Assembly: GCA_964622315.1 (NCBI GenBank)
Contig: CAZUOY010000063.1
Span: 1-10,663, forward strand
DNA: 10,663 nucleotides
Reading direction: 5' to 3'
Source of the DNA: JAYFNU01 sp964622315
GTDB lineage: Bacteria > Bacillota > Clostridia > Oscillospirales > Ruminococcaceae
Below, piece after piece: positions 7,378-10,663 of this stretch. The translations under genes were made by a program, and so were the position numbers. How positions within the stretch are numbered: position 1 is the first letter of the stretch; every line of letters starts with the position of its first letter. Below the pieces are notes generated by a model. The model saw nothing but the letters and a program-made list of their open reading frames with translations, was not told the origin of the DNA and made no database searches.

Positions 7378-7540
7378 CAAATTGTTGAAAATTATTGTCG
7401 GTTTTTTTGACCTTTTCACTAAATTTCAATAAATCAACAGTTTGCACAAAAAAATTGTTCTTTGTGATTAGTAGTTTACAGCTAAATCGAAAAAAAATCA
7501 ACATATTGAGTAATTTTTTTCAAATTAAACAATTTGTTGA
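7378..7540. repeat. Four copies of motif TCAACANWTTG in two inverted pairs
   Basis: All four occurrences of TCAACA (either strand) in this gap are followed by two bases, the second A or T, then TTG. The copies are at 7378-7388 (minus), 7434-7444 (plus), 7498-7508 (plus) and 7530-7540 (minus). The first two share a longer, outward-facing match (12 bases with one mismatch, including the GC next to TTG). The last two face each other and lie in the 13-base-pair inverted repeat. Each copy also contains a CAA-N4-TTG half-dyad. The nearest copy begins 35 bases upstream of the -35 element of the fliE promoter, a position that suits an activator. The binding protein is unknown to me; the sites are seen, the regulatory role is inferred. 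Confidence 0.55.
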
Positions 7541-7547
7541 TTTTTTT
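7491..7547 (-). terminator. 13-base-pair inverted repeat downstream of the CheW gene (possible terminator or operator)
   Basis: On the minus strand AAAAAAATCAACA (7535-7547) and TGTTGATTTTTTT (7491-7503) are perfect complements, separated by 31 bases, and the second arm ends in a run of eight Ts. It begins 33 bases after the CheW stop. The T-run suits an intrinsic terminator, but the stem has only three G-C pairs and a long loop, so it would be weak. Because each arm contains a copy of the TCAACANWTTG motif, it may instead be a looped operator. Confidence 0.4.
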
Positions 7548-7580
7548 GTGTCATATTTAACGAACAATGTAACCTTGAAA

Positions 7581-8078
7581 TCAGGCGTTTTCGTTCTTTT
7601 TCAGTTTATGAACATCAATATCCTCAAGCACCTTGTCGAGGTTGAGTATAGTCACAAGCTTTCCGTAAACCTCAACTATGCCGTTCGCGACCCCCTCGCC
7701 GCCGTAAACAATGGAATCGGTCACCTTAATTGAGGCGGCATCCACATATTCCATTCCGACCACGGTGTGTACATGGAATGCATACTCCGTGTCGTTATAG
7801 CTGGAAATGATGAAAATATCATGCTCGGGGTCGGGAGAAGCGGGAAGCCCGAAGTAGCCGCCGAGGTCAATTACGGTTATTACCTTGGTTCGCGGTTTGA
7901 AAACGCCCTCGATATTTTTCAGCGCATTCTGCATAGGAGTAATGGGCATGGATTTCATTATCTCGCGTACGTCGGCGATATTTATCGCGAAGTACTCCTC
8001 GTTGATAGTGAAAATCATTATCTGCAGACCGTCGTTGTCATCGATATAGCGGTTTTCCGTGCTTTTTGAATTATCCAT
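7581..8078 (-). CDS. CheW-domain coupling protein (CheV-like, no receiver domain)
   Basis: The product is 165 residues and is a single CheW domain. Such proteins bridge chemoreceptors and the kinase CheA. Visible family features are FAINIADVREIM (30-41), the turn region NALKNIEGVFKPRTKVITVIDL (about 51-72), in which Arg63 sits at the conserved Arg of the usual LRG motif, and the C-terminal GIVEVYGKLVTILNLDKVLEDID (133-155). The FHVHTVVG segment (101-108) and the ending resemble the N-terminal half of CheV more than classical CheW, but there is no room for a CheV receiver domain. The N-terminal 15 residues are polar and variable. The ATG at 8076-8078 has AGGGG about 8 bases upstream, and the gene follows the EAL gene by 20 bases, so the two are probably co-transcribed. 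It could be a second CheW paralogue dedicated to a subset of receptors. Confidence 0.85.
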   Translation of the reverse strand: MDNSKSTENRYIDDNDGLQIMIFTINEEYFAINIADVREIMKSMPITPMQNALKNIEGVFKPRTKVITVIDLGGYFGLPASPDPEHDIFIISSYNDTEYAFHVHTVVGMEYVDAASIKVTDSIVYGGEGVANGIVEVYGKLVTILNLDKVLEDIDVHKLKKNENA

Positions 8079-8098
8079 CTTTCACACCCCTGTATTTA

Positions 8099-9835
8099 TT
8101 AACTTCTGTTTCTTCTCGCGTTGTCAAGCAGCGCGTCGCCGAACTCGTTAAGCGGCATCGGACGGTAGAAATAGAAGCCCTGACCGAAGGAAAAGCCCGA
8201 TTCGAGAAGAAACTGTCGCTGTTGCGCCGTTTCAATTCCCTCCACCACCGAGGGTATCTCCATTTGGTTGGCGAGGAAGCCTATTGAGGAAATTATCCTC
8301 ATCTGGCGGTCGTCATGCTCCGAAAAGCCCTCTATTGAGCGAAGGTCAAGCTTTAAAACATCTATATTGGTCTCGCAAAGGAAATTCAGCGACGAGTAGG
8401 CGCTTCCGAAATCGTCAAGCTCTATTCTGAAGCCGAAGCTTTGAAGGTTTCTCAGCACAGCCTTTTGGTCGTCGGTGCGGTTGCTGTAGGCGCTTTCCGT
8501 TATTTCAAGACTTAAAAGCTGTGTCGGAATATTATATCGGCTGATATTATCGGTGAGCCGTCCGAAAACGTCCGGTTGGCAAAGGTCCACGCGTGAGACG
8601 TTTACCGAAATCGGCACCACGGGATAGCCGTTCTCAATAAGGTCGCGTAGGGTTTCGCAGGTCTTTTTCCAGACATAAGTATCAAGCTTGTAGATAAGCC
8701 CGCACTTTTCGAAGATGGGGATAAAATCCATAGGGCTTATTATCCCCCGCTCGGGATGTATCCACCTCACCAGCGCCTCAGCACCGACAATCTTCCCCGT
8801 TTGGAGGTTGCATTTCGGCTGATAGTAAACGTCGAACTGCCCCTTGCTTATCGCCTCCTCCATCTCGCTGATTATCACCTGCGTTTGAAGAATAGAGGCG
8901 CGCTGTTTGGAATCGAAATAGGTTATTCTTTGAAGGTAGTTTCCCTTGGCGTCGTTAACGGCGGTGCGGGAATGCTCAAGCATCTTTTCTACCTTTATCG
9001 TTCTGTCGGTTATAACATACAATCCGAAGGCGATAAACACCTTATGCTTGTCCGACCAGTTCTCCGCCGCCTTGTTGCAAAGGGTGAACAGCCTGTCCAC
9101 GCCGCGCCTTGTGTGAGGCATGCATACGGCGAAAACATCTGCGCGAAGCCGTGCGGCAACAAAGCCGCCCTTTATCTTTTCGCCTGCCTCGCGAAGGGTA
9201 TCCGCTATTAATTCAAGAAGACGGTTTCCCTCCTCAATACCGAAAAGCTCGTTAATCACCTTGAATTGGTTAACGTCGATTTCGATAATAAGGTATTCGC
9301 CCTTCTTCTCAGACTCCAAAAGCTCGTCGGTTTTTTCAATAAACCCTCTTTGGTTATAAAGCCCTGTTAAGGAGTCTTTTAGCGTTCTTTTTGTGTCTTC
9401 CCTTATAAGGATTCCGTAATCCTCTTGAACTTCATAGAAGAAAATTAGAATACTCTGGGTCTCTCCGTCGCGGGAATCTATGCGGCAAAAAGATAGCCTG
9501 TATAGCTCGTACTTATCCTTGCCGATAGTTTTAAGCCGTACATGAAGGCTTCGGGAGGTGACGCTTCCACGGCGTATCGTCTCGACACAATAGAGGAATT
9601 CGTCCACATCGTCCTTATGTATGGCTTTGTTGTCAAGTAATTCGTTTATCAAATCGACGCCCGGAAATTCACCGATAAAAAAACTGCCGAGGACGGGCTT
9701 AGCCTTATAGGCGCGGGTGGTAATGTCGTACTCGACATAGCACACCATATTGCTCCCGTTTTCCTCGGCGGCGTCGGTCGCGTCAGCGTTTATCGCTGCA
9801 GCGCTATTCATCATGTCATCCAATAAGTTTTCCAT
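8099..9835 (-). CDS. PAS-like/degenerate GGDEF/EAL protein, predicted cyclic-di-GMP phosphodiesterase
   Basis: The 578-residue product is soluble, with no membrane segment. Residues about 30-140 look like a PAS-type sensor (acid-rich HKDDVDEF turn, later RIDSRDGE and a terminal strand). A GGDEF domain (about 152-308) opens normally with DSLTGLYNQRGF, but its signature is RADVF (231-235) instead of GGDEF, and the upstream GD is GN, so cyclase activity is not expected. The EAL domain (about 315-570) is intact: Glu353 in EALVRW, Asn412 in VNVSR, Glu444 in EITES, Asp474-Asp475 in DDFGSAYSSL, Lys495, Glu532 in VEGIET and Gln552 in GQGF. All eight residues needed for metal binding and catalysis in active EAL enzymes are present, so hydrolysis of c-di-GMP to pGpG is likely. 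The ATG at 9833-9835 has GGAG 7 bases upstream. It lies 29 bases after flgC, so lowering c-di-GMP to favour motility is a reasonable inference. Confidence 0.92.
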   Translation of the reverse strand: MENLLDDMMNSAAAINADATDAAEENGSNMVCYVEYDITTRAYKAKPVLGSFFIGEFPGVDLINELLDNKAIHKDDVDEFLYCVETIRRGSVTSRSLHVRLKTIGKDKYELYRLSFCRIDSRDGETQSILIFFYEVQEDYGILIREDTKRTLKDSLTGLYNQRGFIEKTDELLESEKKGEYLIIEIDVNQFKVINELFGIEEGNRLLELIADTLREAGEKIKGGFVAARLRADVFAVCMPHTRRGVDRLFTLCNKAAENWSDKHKVFIAFGLYVITDRTIKVEKMLEHSRTAVNDAKGNYLQRITYFDSKQRASILQTQVIISEMEEAISKGQFDVYYQPKCNLQTGKIVGAEALVRWIHPERGIISPMDFIPIFEKCGLIYKLDTYVWKKTCETLRDLIENGYPVVPISVNVSRVDLCQPDVFGRLTDNISRYNIPTQLLSLEITESAYSNRTDDQKAVLRNLQSFGFRIELDDFGSAYSSLNFLCETNIDVLKLDLRSIEGFSEHDDRQMRIISSIGFLANQMEIPSVVEGIETAQQRQFLLESGFSFGQGFYFYRPMPLNEFGDALLDNARRNRS

Positions 9836-9864
9836 TCACCTGCTCCGCCGGATAAATTTAAACC

Positions 9865-10287
9865 TTACTGACCAAGCTCCAACGTCTTGTTTATCATAGC
9901 CTTCAACACGCTTAAAACCGTAAGATTTGCGTCATATGCGTTAGAGGACGCGAGTAAATCCACCATCTCCTCGGTGGTATCTACGTTTGTATAGGTAACA
10001 TAACCGTTTTCGTCAGCGTATGGGTGTGTAGGCTCGTATACCTTTTGAAGCTCCTTGTCGCTTTTCACAACCTCGGCTACCCTTACGCCGCCCGCCGCAA
10101 CCTTGTCCAGTGTATCGGAAAAGGAAAGCTGCCGCTCCTCAAAGACGACCTGCTGCCTGCGGTAGGCTTCCTCCTCGTTCGGGGAGGCAACCGAGGCGTT
10201 GGCGATATTCTGCATTATTACGTCTGTGCGGTAACGCTCAGCAGTAAGCGCCGAGCCGACTATGTCGAGTGAACCTAAAAATCCCAT
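9865..10287 (-). CDS. flgC: FlgC, flagellar basal-body rod protein
   Basis: FlgC is a proximal rod subunit exported through the flagellar apparatus. At 140 residues it is family length. The N-terminal helix LDIVGSALTAERYRTDVIMQ followed by NIANAS (28-33) is the rod/hook family signature; the C-terminal VDTTEEMVDLLASSNAYDAN and VLKAMINKTLELG match the FlgC C-terminal helix. Asn/Tyr-rich HPYADENGYV (88-97) is the usual short central turn. The ATG at 10285-10287 has AAGGAG 6 bases upstream, which is also the end of flgB. In most Gram-positive clusters fliE follows directly; here a c-di-GMP gene follows instead. Confidence 0.97.
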   Translation of the reverse strand: MGFLGSLDIVGSALTAERYRTDVIMQNIANASVASPNEEEAYRRQQVVFEERQLSFSDTLDKVAAGGVRVAEVVKSDKELQKVYEPTHPYADENGYVTYTNVDTTEEMVDLLASSNAYDANLTVLSVLKAMINKTLELGQ

Positions 10288-10297
10288 TGCCTACTCC

Positions 10298-10663
10298 TTA
10301 TCTGAAATCACTGTTTAAAACATAGCTGTACTGGTCGAACTGGCTTTTAATCTTGTCCAGTAAAAAGCTGTACTTTGCGTAGTCTTTATAGAGCTCAACG
10401 TTTTCGTACTCAATATCGACATTGTTTCCGTCGGGAAGAAGCGAGGTGGACGAGGTAAGTATATTCGCGGTTATCGTGTCGGGCACATCGCTTATGTCCG
10501 CCTCTCCGTCGAGCGCCTTGCGCAGCACATCATCGAACGCTATGCTCTTTGTTTTGTAGCCCGGCGTTTCAATGTTCGCGATATTTTGGGTATGAAGGTT
10601 CTGCGAAGCCCACGAGAGATTTGCGCCCGCTTCAAGAATTTTAAAATCCTTAGAATCGTAGAA
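10298..10663 (-). CDS. flgB: FlgB, flagellar basal-body rod protein (5' end cut by window)
   Basis: FlgB is the most membrane-proximal rod subunit. The frame is open from the window edge to TAA at 10298, giving 121 residues; the start and probably only a few codons lie beyond 10663. The visible N-terminus reads DFKILEAGANLSWASQNL and then HTQNIANIETPGYKTK, the NIAN...TPGYK rod signature. It continues through FDDVLRKAL into a variable middle and ends in the SFLLDKIKSQFDQYSYVLN-type terminal helix of FlgB. It ends 10 bases before flgC. Confidence 0.95.
   Translation of the reverse strand, partial: FYDSKDFKILEAGANLSWASQNLHTQNIANIETPGYKTKSIAFDDVLRKALDGEADISDVPDTITANILTSSTSLLPDGNNVDIEYENVELYKDYAKYSFLLDKIKSQFDQYSYVLNSDFR

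Larger units (their letters stand above)
7206..7580 (-). other. AT-rich intergenic region between the CheW gene and fliE
   Basis: This is the only gene-free stretch over 300 bases. It is much richer in A and T than the genes on either side and has many A- and T-runs. Read toward fliE it contains, in order, a 13-base-pair inverted repeat, four copies of an 11-base motif, a sigma-A-type promoter, and a leader of about 100 bases with two small inverted repeats. I see no coding sequence: the open frame on the plus strand here (7395-7733) runs into the back of the CheW gene and has no family resemblance. The region probably ends the flgB-CheW unit and starts the fliE-flgD unit. Confidence 0.7.

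Noticed and set aside
7395..7733. 112-codon open frame on the plus strand in the gap
   Set aside because: It covers AT-rich spacer and the back of the CheW gene, has no convincing ribosome binding site and no recognisable domain.
1..10663. Mobile elements, CRISPR arrays, tRNA or rRNA genes
   Set aside because: No transposase, integrase, long terminal repeats, regular spacer-repeat array or cloverleaf-like sequence was seen; the window is continuous flagellar cluster.

Overview
The window is a run of flagellar genes, all on the minus strand. Read in the direction of transcription (right to left) the order is flgB (5' end cut), flgC, a PAS-like/degenerate GGDEF/EAL gene, a CheW-domain gene, a 375-base AT-rich gap, then fliE, fliF, fliG, fliH, fliI, fliJ, fliK and flgD (3' end cut). 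The flgB-flgC-fliE-to-flgD order, the strong AGGAGG-type ribosome binding sites, the frequent GTG and TTG starts and the AT-rich spacer point to a motile Gram-positive of the Clostridia type. Nothing in the sequence fixes the family; a gut Lachnospiraceae or Oscillospiraceae member is a guess.

Right part (7581-10663): the rod genes flgB and flgC are followed, with gaps of 29 and 20 bases, by a predicted cyclic-di-GMP phosphodiesterase whose GGDEF half has lost its signature, and by a stand-alone CheW domain that resembles the N-terminal half of CheV. These two genes separate flgC from fliE, which are normally adjacent. The four genes look like one transcription unit that ends in the gap.

Middle (7206-7580): this is the only long gene-free stretch. 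It holds a good sigma-A-type promoter (TTTACA, 17 bases, TATTAT with an upstream TG) aimed at fliE, about 100 bases of untranslated leader with two small inverted repeats, and four copies of an 11-base motif, TCAACANWTTG, arranged as two inverted pairs upstream of the promoter. The outer pair also forms a perfect 13-base-pair inverted repeat after the CheW gene.

Left part (1-7205): fliE to flgD encode the rod/MS-ring junction (FliE, FliF), the switch protein FliG, the export ATPase complex (FliH, FliI, FliJ), the hook-length ruler FliK and the hook cap FlgD. Spacing is tight, with an 8-base fliG/fliH overlap. The exception is a 71-base fliJ-fliK gap that can fold into two hairpins, one of which holds the fliK ribosome binding site in its loop.

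The conserved flagellar genes are ordinary. The parts worth a second look are the inserted c-di-GMP/chemotaxis pair, the repeated motif with the promoter that splits the cluster in two, and the fliJ-fliK gap.
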